64,000 nucleotides of DNA from Simmondsia chinensis (GCA_018398585.1 JAGTTD010000012.1:17989036-18053035), one strand, 5' to 3'; positions 1-42,904 are shown, counted from the first letter of the stretch. Program-made: numbers and translations. The notes: a model not told the origin generated them from the letters alone.

Positions 1-70
1 TTTTGATCAAGACTTGAATTTTGTCTTGTTCTAGGAGCCTTGTGATCACTGGAAGAAGTAAGAACTTGCC
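1..70 (+). other. 5' leader of the AAA ATPase gene
   Basis: This short stretch precedes the chosen start codon. A pyrimidine-rich run ending in AG at about 33-34 could be an intron acceptor, so the leader may be split by a 5'UTR intron lying outside the window. No promoter can be identified because the window begins here. Confidence 0.4.
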
Positions 71-29947
<29,877 letters not shown>

Positions 29948-30800
29948 CACTGTTGTTGCCCCTTGGATTCCAGGCCACAATGAAAGGAGAGAGAACCCAG
30001 GAGCGGTTTCGTGCCGGACTGCAAAGTGGTGCATCAGCACTAGTAGAAGCATCGAAATGAGGGAAACACCATCCAAACGGTAGGCGTATTATTGTTTTTT
30101 GTTCTAAATTGAAGGGACGTCGGGTAGCGAAAATGAAAAGAAAAGCAACATGTTCTATAAATATGTGGAAGAATTATCATGTTTTTATAAGAAAACAACA
30201 GAAAGGATATTAATAGGGCTGGTCATTGGAAAGCTAATTGAGATGGTAGAAACTCGATGCAGTCATATTAGTGCTCTTTTTCTTTTTTAAATATGTTGCC
30301 CTTTTACGTATTTATGAGACGTGGTGTCCTTTATGTTCATTTTCTTGAACATAATGTTCTTTTAAAATATTTTAGACGATGTAACTTATAAGTTATAGCT
30401 TGTGTTTTGCATTATTTTCTTGTTTTATTTTCTCCTTTAAAAAAAAAATTAATTTTAGATGCCTTTCTTAGGAAGATAAGATGGAAGGCAATTGGAATTT
30501 GCTATTGTTATCTCATGTATTACTAATTTAATTTAAAGTAATTATGATGGGGCACCGTGTCATCTGTATTTGGCATCTTACTTCTGCATTTTCGGATGTA
30601 CCTGAGTTTTGAATGTTATGCTAAGGGCCTTAGAAGATAGATATTGGAATTTTGTTTTTGTTGTTTCATGTATAACTATTTTAATCATAATATGGTGAGG
30701 CACCTTGCCATCTGTATTTGGCATCTACTTCTGTATTTTTGGGTAGTCGAGTTTGAATATTTATTATTTAATTATATAGAATGAGGTATTTTGAGATTTA
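29948..30800 (+). other. 3' flank / probable 3'UTR of the AAA ATPase gene
   Basis: After the TGA at 29945-29947, the sequence is AT-rich with several candidate AATAAA-like signals but no clear single end. Two parallel segments, about 30555-30625 and 30690-30760, share GTGCATCTGTATTTGGCATCT-type wording and look like a small diverged direct repeat. Confidence 0.45.
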
Positions 30801-30834
30801 CAAATTTCATTCTTGGATACCTTTTACCCATAGT

Positions 30835-31045
30835 GGTCTATTTGCTTTATTATGTGCCGTGGATGTGTCTTTGACATGACCTAACCTTTTTCAGGATGCC
30901 TTGCTTCCAGGACGGCAAGATCTTCAGGTTGGGGGTCATCGGAAACAGCCTGTCTTCCACTCGGAAGGGGTAAGGCTGTGTACATCCACCCCCCAGACCC
31001 TGCTTTTGCGGGAGCTCGTGAGGCACTGGGAATAATGTTGTTGTT
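30835..31045 (+). mobile_element. RTE 3'-end copy with 19-bp target duplication
   Basis: Perfect direct repeats GATACCTTTTACCCATAGT (30816-30834, 31046-31064) bound the insertion. Its last ~110 bases are the shared tail (CGGAAACAGCCT, GGCTGTGTACATCC, AGACCCTGCTTTTGCGGG) ending in TTG repeats. The preceding part resembles the RTE 3'UTR just before the tail (TTCAGGAT then TGCTTCCA) and not 5S or a tRNA. It sits about 0.9 kb past the AAA ATPase stop codon. Confidence 0.85.
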
Positions 31046-31064
31046 GATACCTTTTACCCATAGT

Positions 31065-34000
31065 CCTTTTTTTTTTTTTTTTTTCCTCCAAAATATGATA
31101 AATTTTTGCTAAAAAATGCTGGTGTAGAATACAATTTTGGCATATATCTGTTACACTAGTATTTTTGGCTGCAATTCGCATATTATGATAAAAATTTCTA
31201 GATTTGGTATAATTTTTTTGAGGCAGCTAAATTTGTTTTTTTTTTTTTTTTTGTTTTTGTTTTTTTTCTGTGTGACAAAGCTAGATTTGGTATAATGTAC
31301 ATATGATTGGAATTATATTTCTTGTTAGTGTTTTCTTGGGAAAAAAAAAGGCCAAATATTAGTAAAGGGGGCACCTACGTGCTGTCGTACGTCAGCATCT
31401 TCTAGAAAGATTCACGCATTCCGATGATATCTCAGTGATAAAATCATTGGACTTTGTATATATATATGTAGTTACTTAGGTATTTTATGATTTGACTATT
31501 TATTTTTACTTATATATCTTAATATTTTAATATATATACTGAGGTTTGAATATTTTATTATATTATTATCTTATATTGAAATTTGTTTTTTTTTTGTAAG
31601 TATATTAAAAATTTTGCATTGGAGATGCAAATGTAATTTATAATTTCGATAATATATATGTTGTGTCTATGTTTTTGGCAAAAAATTCTATGAATGGCGA
31701 TTAAAAAAATCATTGAATTTTGATGCAAATCATCTATATATTGTTAAAATTATATCATGTCAACATTTTTTGGTGAAAAATTATTAAATTCTAATAAAGA
31801 TATTTATATGTTGTTGAAATTATGTTCCAATTTAGTATTTTTCAATAAAAATCTATTGAATTTTGGCTAGGGGATATTTAATTGATAAAATTTTAAATTT
31901 TTAGGAGTGATAAATATTTAAACATCAAGATGCACATCGTATATTTTAAAATGTCAGATTATTTAGGTGATAAATGATTAACCTTGGTACTTATGTGATA
32001 ATTTTCAAACATCAAGGTACCTAATGATAAAAAGAATAACTCTGACGATATCTAAGTGATAAATTTTTGATATTTTTTTTATAGTTTAGGATAAATGTTG
32101 CTTCGTGTTCACATTAATTTTGTGTTAACTTTCGTGTTGACAATGGTGTTGTGATACTATTTCAATCTCGTAGGAAAGGAATTGTTGATTTGCATAATTG
32201 GGCACGCTTAGTGAAAGGTTATTGGCATGAAGCTTCCATGTACTAGATTATAACTAAATGCCTCTAAGTAAGTGACACACGGTTGTTTACCGACTTGTCG
32301 AAGAGGACCCTCCCATGTATATTTGGCCAAGCCCTTTATGGTTGGATGCATTACATTGCCCCGAATGCAATCTTAATTGCGCGTTTGGTTGAATCCCTTG
32401 GAAGGACTCAATGTAATGGGTATTCTACTTGATAGGGTGACCTTGCTGTCGCTTTCATGGAAATCCAGTCTTGTATCACTTCAATTACTAAAAAAAAGTA
32501 AGGGTATTAATATCAAGTCAATAACCTACAATTTGTTTTCTGTTCTAAAAAATCCTACGGCTTGTTTGATATCATATTTGTCAGTAGGTTTTTTATTATT
32601 TAGAAATAAAAGAACATATTTTGAAAATAATTTTTTTATTTTTTTCTTCATAGTTTTGGTAAAAAGTAAAAATAAAAACTAAAAAAAATAAGAGAAAGTT
32701 TGTTTCTAAAAACAAATTTTTAGGTTCTTGAAACTATAAAGTTACAAGTAGAAGACGATTCCAAAGGACTTGAATTTGTGTTTGTATTCAATCTAAGGGA
32801 ATGTAGAAGACATGGCAAGTAATGTAATTTGGTCGAAAAGAAAGTGTTCTTTGGTAGTAAAAATTAAAAATTGACTTGCTTATACTATGGTCTAGTTTTT
32901 CTTAAGTAAAATTCCATTACATAACAAGTTTCACGCAACGTTAAATGCAACAAAGCAATAGTGAGATAACATGAAAAAAAAAAAAGAAATTTGATATGAT
33001 CATTTAGTGTGCGTCACAGACATGGAATCATGTAAACCATTATTATTATTATTATCTTACCCTATTCTTGGGGTTTTGTTATACATGAAAGAAGGTTATT
33101 CATGTTGTAAGTCTATAATTTGTTTAATATATATGTTTATTTAGGCATTAAAATTTTTAGAGTTCCATATATCGAGCCGTTGTTCAGAATAATACAAAAA
33201 AAAAAAAAAAAAGATTACAAAAATATGTCCAATTTTTTTCAAATGGCATTCAAGTAGGCAAACTACTTGTCCTCATGCATACCAATATTATTTTTTAATT
33301 CATTTTTTATATTTTACATTTTATTATTTTTTGACTAATACGTATACAGAGTGCATTAGTGCCCTTACATATGTATATCTTTATTATTTAATTAAATATT
33401 TTTATTATTTGTAAAATATGAATTAAATTTTTTACTAAAATTTTAAATTAAATAAAGTACATAATTTTACATTTTTGATCATCATGTAGTATTCACAAAA
33501 GAAGCGTCTTAGTGGTTCTCATGGTCATTGATGTCTAATAGGAATAATGTAATATCCTCTTATTAGGACATTTATTTATATTTCACGTCATCTTATAAAT
33601 TTTTGAGAATAATATGTAACGTTTTTTAACGGACATTCAACTTTTTATTGCTCATATTAATTTATGTTGAATATTTTATGAAGAAACGGAAAAAGTTGAA
33701 GAGTTCAAATAATGAGAAAAGCTAAAAATTTATGTAAAAATAATATAATTTAAATATTTAATAAATAATTTAATTTGTTTTATTTATTATAAATTATATA
33801 GATATTTTAGATTAAATTATAAACCACGTTTCTCATAATAATAAATAATTAATGTATTTTTATTTAACATGTATTTAAATTTGATTTATATTTTATAAAT
33901 ATTAAAAATATTTAAATTTAAAAATTAAAAGATGTTATTTTTGATAATATTTTTTTAGTGCTATTTTGGATAATGGTTCCCATATATCTTGAATTGAAAA

Positions 34001-34300
34001 GTGAAATTGAAATCAAATTAGTGACGAAATTTAACTTGAATATTGGTGGTGTTAATATTGAAATATTATACAAAAATACATTTTAAAGAAAAAATAACTC
34101 AAAAAAAAAAAAAAGTTGGAGCAACTTACTATAAGAAAAACAAAAGTCAAAATATTTTTTCTATGACTATATTACTATAACATAAATTAGGGTAAGACTA
34201 AATTAATACAAACTCTAAATCGGCATGGATGGCAAAATACAAAACCTGTAGAGTCAACAACCCTGAATCTTTTGTTCCCAAAAAAAAGAAAAAAAAAAAA
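31065..34300. other. AT-rich intergenic stretch, no gene seen
   Basis: Long A/T runs and stops in all frames are present. About 31415-32065 contains repeated GTGATAAAT and GGTACCT motifs like the MITE families at 44383 and 54153 and is probably a decayed relative. No complete element could be bounded. Confidence 0.5.
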
Positions 34301-34335
34301 AATATATATATATATATATCAAATGAGAGCTTTGA

Positions 34336-34510
34336 CTATGGTGAGATATGAGAGTTTAAATCTCAACCATTGAATTCAAAATGAAGGGCTGAGATAGCAC
34401 ATATAAAGAGGAGAGAGAGAGAGAGAGAGAGTTTTTAGGACATTTTTATATGTGCAATCTCATCCCTTTATTTTGAATTTAATGGCTGAGATTTAAATTC
34501 TCACATCGCA

Positions 34511-34514
<4 letters not shown>
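34336..34514. mobile_element. Hairpin MITE with central GA repeat
   Basis: Two arms of about 70 bases are inverted copies: left from ATGGTGAGATATGAGAG to CACATATAAA, right from TTTTATATGTGCAATC to GTGCGATG-like. The loop holds a GAGAGA microsatellite (34413-34430). AT dinucleotide repeats flank both sides, consistent with insertion into a TA-rich target. Confidence 0.7.

Positions 34515-34578
<64 letters not shown>
34513..34578. repeat. AT microsatellite, about 33 units
   Basis: An uninterrupted AT dinucleotide run of about 66 bases directly follows the hairpin MITE. Confidence 0.97.
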
Positions 34579-34581
<3 letters not shown>

Positions 34582-34689
34582 TAACTGTAATTTGATATCA
34601 CGGTGACTCGATGGCATTTTTAAGTTCTAGAAGCTTAGACCATCTCTTATCTATAGAAGCAGTTCTTTGCACGCCAATATCTGCACATG

Positions 34690-35205
34690 AACCAAGTAGA
34701 ATCAATATAGTTAATTTTCTTAGGTCATTTCAACTTCGACTCAACTTGTTTACATCACATTTAATTCGAGTAGTTTCATTTTACGGATTTGGGGTCATCT
34801 CGAGTTTCAGTCATCCAAGTTAGGTTACTTCGGACTTTGAGTTAAGCTGATTTAGGTCATTTCAAATCTAGGTCATTCCAATTGAGCAATTTCGGTTTGA
34901 GTCCAATTTTAAGTTGTGTTTAAGTCTTTCGATTTTGAGTTATCTTGGGTTTGGGTTAATCAAGCAGGCCGTTTTTGGTTTCGAGTCAACATAGTTAATG
35001 TTGAATTACAACTCCTTACTCCCACCCTAAGGAATTGCAATATATGAGTTAAAAATCCAATTGTATGGTATTAGGCAGTGGAAATGTAATTTCAATTCCA
35101 GCAGGTGAATCAAACAACCGAGTTGGAATTCTAGGCTTAATTCTAATCTCAACCCCAATTTCAGGCTTCAATTCCATGATCCAAAAATGACCCAATAGAT
35201 TTTGA
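34690..35205 (+). repeat. Dispersed repeat, copy 1 (pairs with 45710-46065)
   Basis: The order of motifs (TCATTTCAAAT, CAATTTTA, TAAGTCTTT, TTGAGTTATCTTGGG, GTTAAT, AATTGTATGG, CAGTG, CCAATTTC) is the same, in the same orientation, as at 45710-46065. The element type is unknown. Confidence 0.5.
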
Positions 35206-36155
35206 GAATTCTAGTTCATTCTATCACCTTAACTGTTTCGCTTCTCCCCCTTCTTAAATCAAGAACTCATCATCTAACAAGTGTACTAATGACAATAAAC
35301 AGAAGAAGGCTTACACTGCAATTTAGGCTCAGACTTGTCACACCTCTCCGAGCATGTCTCCTGGAGAATATTACATAATTAAAAGACAAATGTAGCTTTA
35401 AATTAGAGGTCTTTTATCAAAATGGGTATAAATAAACCAAGTCAAACACTCCCTTGTTTGCACTGAAATTCGGTAAGTATTAACAAGTTCAAGTTGGAGC
35501 TGAGCGTTAGATGAGCTTCCAAACCGAGTCTCAGAAAGAAGATCAACCTTCTAACTGACGCTTCGCCTATGGAGACCGTTCCATGACTGAAAATCAGAGC
35601 TCATCCTAATTTCCAATAATATATCTTAACAATCTAGGTTCTCATGTTTCTCAGCTGAAATAAGCTCGTTAGTCAAATCAAGCAGAATCAAACACATTAT
35701 TGGGTTTAGCTGTTCAAGCCATAATAAGTTATAATCTTCCACTAAATGGCTGTCAATGAACGAGCTATTCGAGCTAATAACGAGTCATCCTCGATACATT
35801 GTTGAGCTAGTAATGAGAAAAAAATGAAGCATTAATAAGTGATTAAGAAATTATTCATGAATTTAACGTCCTGGGCATCCCTATTTGAACTTAGCTTATT
35901 AAGCCTATCGAGAATTCTCGAACTTGACTCTTTAACTTATCAAACACCCAAAACAAATATCAATGAGCCGTGGTTTATTTCTCTTGTTGACCTGAACAGA
36001 TGTGTGGAGCCTTATTGTGTCTTGTATGAAAGAGTCCAACACTGCCTCACATCCTGGTTTTACGTAGATTACCTGCACTCAAATATTACAATAATGTACC
36101 TTAATTCATATAAAAGTACAATTGCATATTTTGAACTATATATCTAATGTGGAAA
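35206..36155. other. Intergenic stretch, no gene seen
   Basis: A 102-codon frame at 35839-36147 has no recognisable motif and biased composition, so I do not call it. Scattered GAGCTT/GAGCTA words are present. Confidence 0.45.
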
Positions 36156-36159
36156 AGAA

Positions 36160-36525
36160 ATGTTAAACGTGAGATTGAACGCGTCAAATTGAAGGAGCTC
36201 AGAATCCACCGAAACTTGAGAGAGAAACACTAGGTTTTTTTTTTTTATTTGATAATACTCTTGAATAGGGGCATAATCAACCATTAAGAAGTATTTATAA
36301 GGGAGCACATAACTCAAAAACATTAAATTATGAAAATGTCATTACATTAGTTACAAAACACAAAAGTGGCCAAAAAATATGCCTATAGGTTGAATTTGGG
36401 CAAAATGGCTATGGATCAAAAGTTATGGTGGTTTTCAGTTGCATGTGTAGATTAGTGTTTCCAGGTCGCGCTTTTGGGTTTAGGCGGTTTAACTGCTCCA
36501 TAAACTCTTTGACAACTTATCCTAC
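36160..36525 (-). repeat. 3' LTR of the Gypsy element
   Basis: This region matches 40255-40685 in the same orientation. Shared blocks are AACTTGAGAGAGAAACACTAG, GTATTTATAAGGGA, AAAAGTGGCCAAAAA, and a GGTTTAACT(G/T)CTCCA end. The outer limits are approximate. Confidence 0.7.
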
Positions 36526-37103
36526 ATTAGGGCCTTGCACTTGTGAAGAACTCAAACCTGAGTTTAGATCATTGAAGGTTCTGGAGATTCCCCTACTCTC
36601 TCGCAACTGGATCACATAAGCATTGTTATTGATCCTTTTCAACACTTTATTCGGGACATACCTTCCAGCCTGCAGCTTGGTGTATGTATCAATAAGAAAT
36701 CGCTCCTTTCATACATGCACGATCACCATATCACCCTCTTGAAAAATCTTCTCTATATTTTGTGTTTGAGCTTCAAACCTCTGTTTGTACTACTCGAACA
36801 TGATTAGCCAAGTGTTTAGCCGCAACACTTGTACCAAGTAGACTAGGCAGGCAAAAGCTACATGTTTGTGGGGCTTATGTAAACCACAACAAAGGGTGAT
36901 TTTCTGTACTGCCATGAACCTTATTGTTATAACCAAGCTCAGCTTATGCTAGAGGAAAGTCCCACTGCTAGGCCTGATCACCACAGATGCATCAAATCAT
37001 ATTACTCAACGTCTTACCAAAGGATTTTGTTTGGCCATCAGTCTGAGGGTACACGGTGCTACTGAATTCCAAGGGACAAAATAAAAATTTTCTACAAAGT
37101 GAG

Positions 37104-37575
37104 TCAAATGTGACCAAGGAACTTGGTATTTCGATCAGATATGATGGGGAGAGGTACCCTGTGTAGGAAAATCACCTCTTCAAACAAGTGGGCAATGTCA
37201 GAAACATTAGTGGTCTTCCTATAAGGAATGAACTCCACTGTTTTAAAGAACATATCCACCACCACAAAATCGGACTCTACCCGATGTTGGGTGTGAATTA
37301 ACCCTAGAATAATAAGGTATTTTGAGCTTCTGCCCTCGCATTCTGACAAATATAGCACCCACTAACCAGCTTACCAACATCTCATTTGAGCAAAGGCCAA
37401 TAATAACTCTCCTCAATAATAGCAATTGTTTGACATAAATAAGTTCTTCCAACAGGGACAATCGTGGAATGTAAAGCTGATTTTCTCTAAAGAAGGTCCA
37501 TTTATAAGTCAAAACTCCCCTGTTGTACCTTGCCAATACCTGCAGCACATGCTTGCCTGAAATCGTCATCATCAC
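37104..37575 (-). pseudogene. Gypsy integrase remnant
   Basis: Two overlapping frames carry the zinc-finger-side linker and catalytic core. The first core Asp (VVVDMF) and the second (ISDRNTKF) are present. The frame breaks at about 37250 between them, and further stops follow downstream. Confidence 0.8.
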
Positions 37576-37699
37576 TATATTGCTCCTTCAAGCAATCAAA
37601 ACCTAAAATTTCATCACTTTGTATAATTAACAAGAAGGCTCATTTGCTCAACACATCAACTACCTTATTTGTAGAGCCTGGTTTCTGAGTAGGATAAAA

Positions 37700-38600
37700 G
37701 GAAACTGCTCTAGATAGGAGCCCCACCTAGCCTGCATCTTGTCAACATGTTTCTGCGTGGTAAAACTTGAGAGCCTAATGGTCAGAATACAAAACAAACT
37801 CCTATGAAATCAAACAATGCTCGCAGTTCTTTACAACTCTCAATTGTGCATAAAACTCCTAAGTATAAGCATCAGAAAGCTTCTTATTGAAACTCCATTG
37901 GTCCACTTCCTGAGCAAGGACAACACCTATCTCCCCACAGCAAAGGCATCACAATCGACCTCAAACAGCTTTTCAAAGCTGGGTAAAGCAAGTATGGGAG
38001 CGGTACATAACTTTTCCTTAATCAATGCGAAACTCTTCTCAGCCTCTTTAGCCAAATGACCCTTCCCTACTTTAGGAAATTGGTAATGGGAGCCATAGTT
38101 GCAGCAAAATTGTGAATAAAGCACTGATACATGTGGCCACCCCTTGGAACTATGAGCTTCACTTACCATGCAAGTTGCCAATCAATCTCTAATTGCCTTC
38201 ACTTTATCTTCATTCACCAAGATGCCTTCTGAATTGATTATGTAGCCTAAAAAAGGTGCAACTAGGTCAGAAAGCTGAAATTCTTCATATTAACATACAA
38301 CTTGTTTGGCTGCACTAGTAAAACTCACTACAAATGCTCCACCTTTTTCACCCATTCTTTTATTGTAGATCAAGATATAATCAAAGTACACAATAACAGA
38401 TTTCGCGATAAAAGGTTTTTAGAACCTGATTCATTAGTCTAATGGAAGTGTTGGGTGCATTGTTGAGGCCAAAAGGCACGACTAACTACACATACAAGCC
38501 ATCCTTGGTCTTAAAAGTCATATTTCACTCGTCCTTGTGTTATATCCTGATCTAATGATACCCATTGAGAAGTTTAATCTTCAAGAGTATCTTCAAACCC
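37700..38600 (-). pseudogene. Gypsy reverse transcriptase and RNase H remnant
   Basis: Minus-strand fragments include YFDYILIYNKRMGEK, a thumb/connection region with FLGYIIN-like and PSFEKLFEVDCDA strings, and an RNase H part with KHVDKMQARWGSYLEQFPF. The catalytic YFDD appears as YFDY. Confidence 0.75.
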
Positions 38601-39199
38601 TCTAGTACACCCAACATATCATCTAGTTTTAGGATCAGGAAGCTATATCTCATAGTGATTCTATTAATTCACACGATGTTCACACACATCCTATTGACTT
38701 CTTCGGAGTCTGCAAGGCTAGAACAACACAAGAACTTATGCTCTCTCGGACGAAACCCCTGTGCAACAATTTCTCCATATTTTCACGCAAGAGTTCAGCC
38801 TCATGTGGATTTATCCAGTACTATGGTAGGTTTGGCAATCTAGCCCTAGTTACAGGTCAATGTGTTGTTGTCATTCAGGCATCAGTGGCAACCCAGTTTA
38901 GAGGTCCTTATAAGCTAACTCAGAAAACTACTCTAGCGAAGTTTTTGCCTCGTCCAAAATCTTCTCTCATCGAGTCTCTATCTCATTAAGCAATAAAAAA
39001 TGAACTAGTAAGACATGCATCACTTGTGACAACTCCACATCTTTTCTAAACCCAGCTTTAGAAGATTTCAAATCTAAAAGCGGTTGCCCCTCCACTTTAG
39101 GATTGTTGGGTATGGAGGTCTTTTCATCTAAAGGCGCCATAGTGATCTTATAAATTCCTAGTTAAACATGTACAAATTATCTCTACTGCTATGATTAAT

Positions 39200-40250
39200 A
39201 TTAATTTTGTACTTCCAAGACCTACCCAACAAAACTTGACTAATCACCTACATCATGGTAATGCTCACCAATGAAATAGGTAATCAGCAGATTCTAATTA
39301 CTGTAGCTTGTGGCCCTTTCAAGATCCACTTGATTGAGTAAGGTGCCGAATGCTTCTCCTTGGGAAGCTTCAAGTTATCCACCAAACGCTTGTAGGCGAT
39401 TTGCCCCTGGCTAACAATGGATTAGTTAATTCCCCGTTGTTGAAATTCAACTCATTTGCTACTCTCCTTCGAGGCAGCCTTCAATAGCACATTATATGCC
39501 TCATCAATAGTCCATAATACTTGTAGCACGATTTGTCCTGAATGAATAGCTTCAGCTCATTAAATTACCTCAGGACATGTTGAACCTCAGTTTTTACTAG
39601 GTTATTTTGTGTGGTGAATCTCAAAATTTAGCATTATAGTCGGTTATAGAGCATTGACCTTGACGTAGTTTCGGCAACTTTGGAACATATGCTGTTACAA
39701 TCCGATGGGAGATTACATTCCCTCAAAGCGACATCCTTCAGTTTGTAAGCCACCAGCCTAACCCTCCTATGCTTGGAACATCCACCATATGGAAGAAGCA
39801 TTTGAGCTCCGAAATCCAGCTAAGAAATCTTCAATGTTCAAGTTTCCATTAAAGGTGGGTAGCTCTACCTTGATATGGTAACCGCCTTCATGTTGATCAT
39901 AATGAGGGGGCGGGTTTCTCCTTACTTGTCCACCATCATAGAAAGTTTCCTCCGGATAGGAGGAATCACGATCGCTAACAAGTCATCAACTAGGGATTCT
40001 AGGTGGATTACGGTTTGGGTTTGGACTACCTTGGGAAAATCCCTCAATAAGAGCGCTACCTGTAGGCTAGAGAGGGTCAAAGTTGTTGTCAACAACAAGT
40101 GCATGAGAGTACAATTCACGAAGCTCAAGCATCTCTCGCCTATACTCTTCAATGCTTGTACATATAACAGGTTCCCATCGACCAACATCGTTAGTGTTCA
40201 CTTCACTATTGGATTAATAAGGCGTCAAACTTTGTTGCAAAAGGAGGCGG
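39200..40250 (-). pseudogene. Gypsy gag/protease remnant
   Basis: Fragments read PPHYDQHEGGYHIKVELPTF followed by NGNLNIEDFLAGF, typical of plant Gypsy gag. It is interrupted by many stops, with a protease-like zone downstream that I could not resolve. Confidence 0.6.
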
Positions 40251-40254
40251 AATA

Positions 40255-40685
40255 GAAACGTTAAACTTGAGATCAACATTAAATCAGCTCCGGATTCATC
40301 AGAACTTGAGAGAGAAACACTAGAATTTCTATTTGACAAAATGTTGGAACGGGAGCACACAATCAGCCATAAAGAGTATTTATAAGGGAATACATAAAAC
40401 CATAAAACACAATTATAAAGATGTCATTATATTAGTCACAATATAAAAGTGGCCAAAAATAGTCTAGAGACTGAATTTTGCAAAATAGATGGGGCCAATG
40501 ACGAAGTAATTGTTTTGCGTAGTTCAATTTCAGATTTGTACAATGATATGTAATGCGCTTCATAGCTCCTCACGGATCAGAGGCTATGGTAATTTTAAGT
40601 CGCAAGTGCGGATCCACATTTATGGGCCACTAGTTTGGGTTTCTAGTGGTTTAACTTCTCCACAAACTTTTATTAGGATATTGTT
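40255..40685 (-). repeat. 5' LTR of the Gypsy element
   Basis: Partner of 36160-36525. The two have diverged by many substitutions and small indels, so the insertion is old. The end near the interior is at about 40255-40262. Confidence 0.7.
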
Positions 40686-40969
40686 TACGTCAAAATAAAT
40701 ATTGATTTGATTTAGTGAGATATCATTTGATTATATTGAATTACTTTAATCAATTTGATTTGAATCAAATTAGATTTAGATAACTTATTATAGAAAGGAG
40801 TGAGGACTGATGGTTATATAGTAAAAAAGTGAGAAAGAACAATAGAGAGGAAAAACGGAGGAAAGAAATGTGAGGGGTTTGAGTGATTTGTAAAGGGGTA
40901 CTTAGGGGGCATATGGGTAGGGGGAGAGAGATGTTTTCAGAGGCCTGTGATGATAGAGTGGTGTTTTGT

Positions 40970-41345
40970 GGGAGTTTGTAACTTCCTCTATCCAAAACTA
41001 CGGTGAAAAGGGTTGGTGGCTCACCCACAGAAACTACATTGAAGAGGATTGGTGACTTGCCGTGCAATAGTTACATTGTGATAGTGTTGGTATCTCGCCG
41101 TGCAGTAGTTATATTACGAAAGTGTTAGTGACTTACTGTGCAATTGTCATATTGATGTTGATGATTATAATATGGATTTGGGGTTTCAATTAGAGATTGT
41201 AATCCTTAAATTCCACAGTGGATGAGGCACCCGTTTAGGTGTCGTATTTTTTCCCTCTAGTTGAGAGATGTTTCCACGTGAAAATACTGGTGTTAATTTT
41301 TTGATATTTTACGCTTCCAATTGTGCGTGATTGATGATTTTTCTC
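40970..41345 (+). repeat. Possible LTR remnant with 38-bp minisatellite
   Basis: Four to five diverged units of about 38 bp run from about 40975 to 41160 (for example GGTGACTTGCCGTGCAATAG and GGTATCTCGCCGTGCAGTAG). What follows (TTTTTTCCCTCTAGTTGAGA, TTTCCACGTG, then a GATTGATG end) looks like the R/U5 end of a Copia LTR. No partner LTR was found. Confidence 0.4.
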
Positions 41346-42904
41346 AACAACTTTATGGCTACTCATCCTACGTCAATTAATGATTTAGAACAATTTGAGA
41401 ACTTACTGAGGGATCATCACCACCGATTTCTGGCATTTGGTCCGATCGATCTTCTCTGGCCGAGGTAAGGATCCACACATTGAAGTTCTTGTTAATCTAC
41501 ACCACCACATTAAATTAGCGTGCAACAAAAATAATTAAGCCCTTTGCTATGAGGACCACAATGATTTGTGTATTTACCGAAATTAACCCCTCTCCCCCTT
41601 GAGTTACATGAATCATGTATAAATAGTAATAACATGTTGAAAGGTATTATATTTAAGAAAAAAGAATGAAACGTGGACGATGTTTATTACACATATAAAA
41701 AAAAGAACAAGAACAATAAGGACAACCAAAGAACAAGTAGGATAACATGAAACCTTTAAACATATTTTTCTTTTGGGAAAATTATTGTAACACCCCCTGA
41801 ATTTTCTAATTAAAACTACAGACTCCGACACTTTCAATTTAACACAACACAACCTTGAAAACTTGCTAAAATCATAACCCACCTTGCATTTTTAATTTCA
41901 TATAATAGCCCATAAGATTTGCATTTAAACATAATTTGATTTTTTAAAAAAAATAGAAATAATTCACCCATGAGCTTTCCATTTTGACACAACTCACCCC
42001 TTTCACAATCAATATTTATAAAAAATACCTACTAAACTGTTTATTATAACTAAATAACCCTTTTGTATTATGCTTACAAGAAATAAGTTCGCTCTTATCA
42101 TCTAAATTATCAAAAAGAAATGACAAATTTTTTTTTTCTGAATTATGTTATTAAATTCAACTCATCCTTTACACGCTTAATTAAAGGAGCTTATTAAATA
42201 ACTTTATTAAACTCAAACCACCATACAAATCAAATTTAATACTTTCATTATATACAATTAACTCCTTATTTTCTGATTTAATAAAAAAATAGTTGGGGAA
42301 TTATTTTTAAAAAAAAAGATAAAGAGAAATCAATTGTATTAAATTAAACAATAAATTTGATTAGGGGTAATTTAAATATTAAAATATTTCTTTTAATAAT
42401 AATACATAATGTATGTTTACTATTTAATATAATTATCATGCATACATATTTATAAATATTAATCTTTTTTACACCTCTAACTTATATATATATATATACA
42501 CACACCTAACAATGTAAAAAAGATTTTTTTTTTATTTTTTTATAAAAGTACATTAAGTTCTAATTTTATAGTAAGTGAACAAACTATAGCCAATAAATAT
42601 ATTAAGGTAAAAATAGAATTTTAAAAAACTCAATAGATAGGAAAATAATTTTTTGAAAAAATTTCAAAAAGGATATAATTTGGAGTTGTTGTCCGAAATA
42701 ATACTAGAAAAAAGTATTACAAAAAATGACATCTCTTAAACATAATTCCCTAAATGATTGTCCAATTTTTTTTTCGATAATTAGGTAAAAAGTCGCAATA
42801 AAATAGGCACCTCGAACAAACGAGACCTGAATCAACCCGTAGCAAAATGAGGAACAAACTTGTCCACCTAGATATCAATATTATCTTTTAGAGTTTTTTT
42901 GCAA
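41346..42904. other. AT-rich intergenic stretch, no gene seen
   Basis: Only low-complexity A/T sequence and a short block at 42770-42850 resembling the 3' tail of the LINE at 55143 (TTCGATAATTAGG, AAGTCGCAATAAAAT) are visible. Confidence 0.45.

Larger units (their letters stand above)
36160..40690 (-). mobile_element. Decayed Ty3/Gypsy retrotransposon
   Basis: On the minus strand the order is LTR, gag-like region (39.2-40.2 kb), reverse transcriptase (about 38.2-38.6 kb), RNase H (37.7-38.2 kb), integrase (36.8-37.6 kb), LTR. Reverse transcriptase before integrase is the Ty3/Gypsy order. Motifs include LPTFNGNLNIEDFLAGF in gag, YFDYILIYNK for the polymerase site (the second catalytic Asp is Tyr), CYICQNARAEAQ-like integrase zinc finger, and SDFVVVDMFFKTVEFIPYRK then PLPIISDRNTKFLG in integrase. 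Frequent stops and frameshifts show it is dead. Confidence 0.85.

Noticed and set aside
31415..32065. Complete MITE of the 54-kb family
   Set aside because: Shared GTGATAAAT and GGTACCT words are present, but the end-like motifs are in direct rather than inverted order and no boundaries could be set.
32377..32682. 101-codon plus-strand frame
   Set aside because: Ends in an A/T-rich run and shows no domain; typical chance frame.
35839..36147. 102-codon plus-strand frame before the Gypsy LTR
   Set aside because: No similarity to any domain I know and composition matches the AT-rich surroundings.
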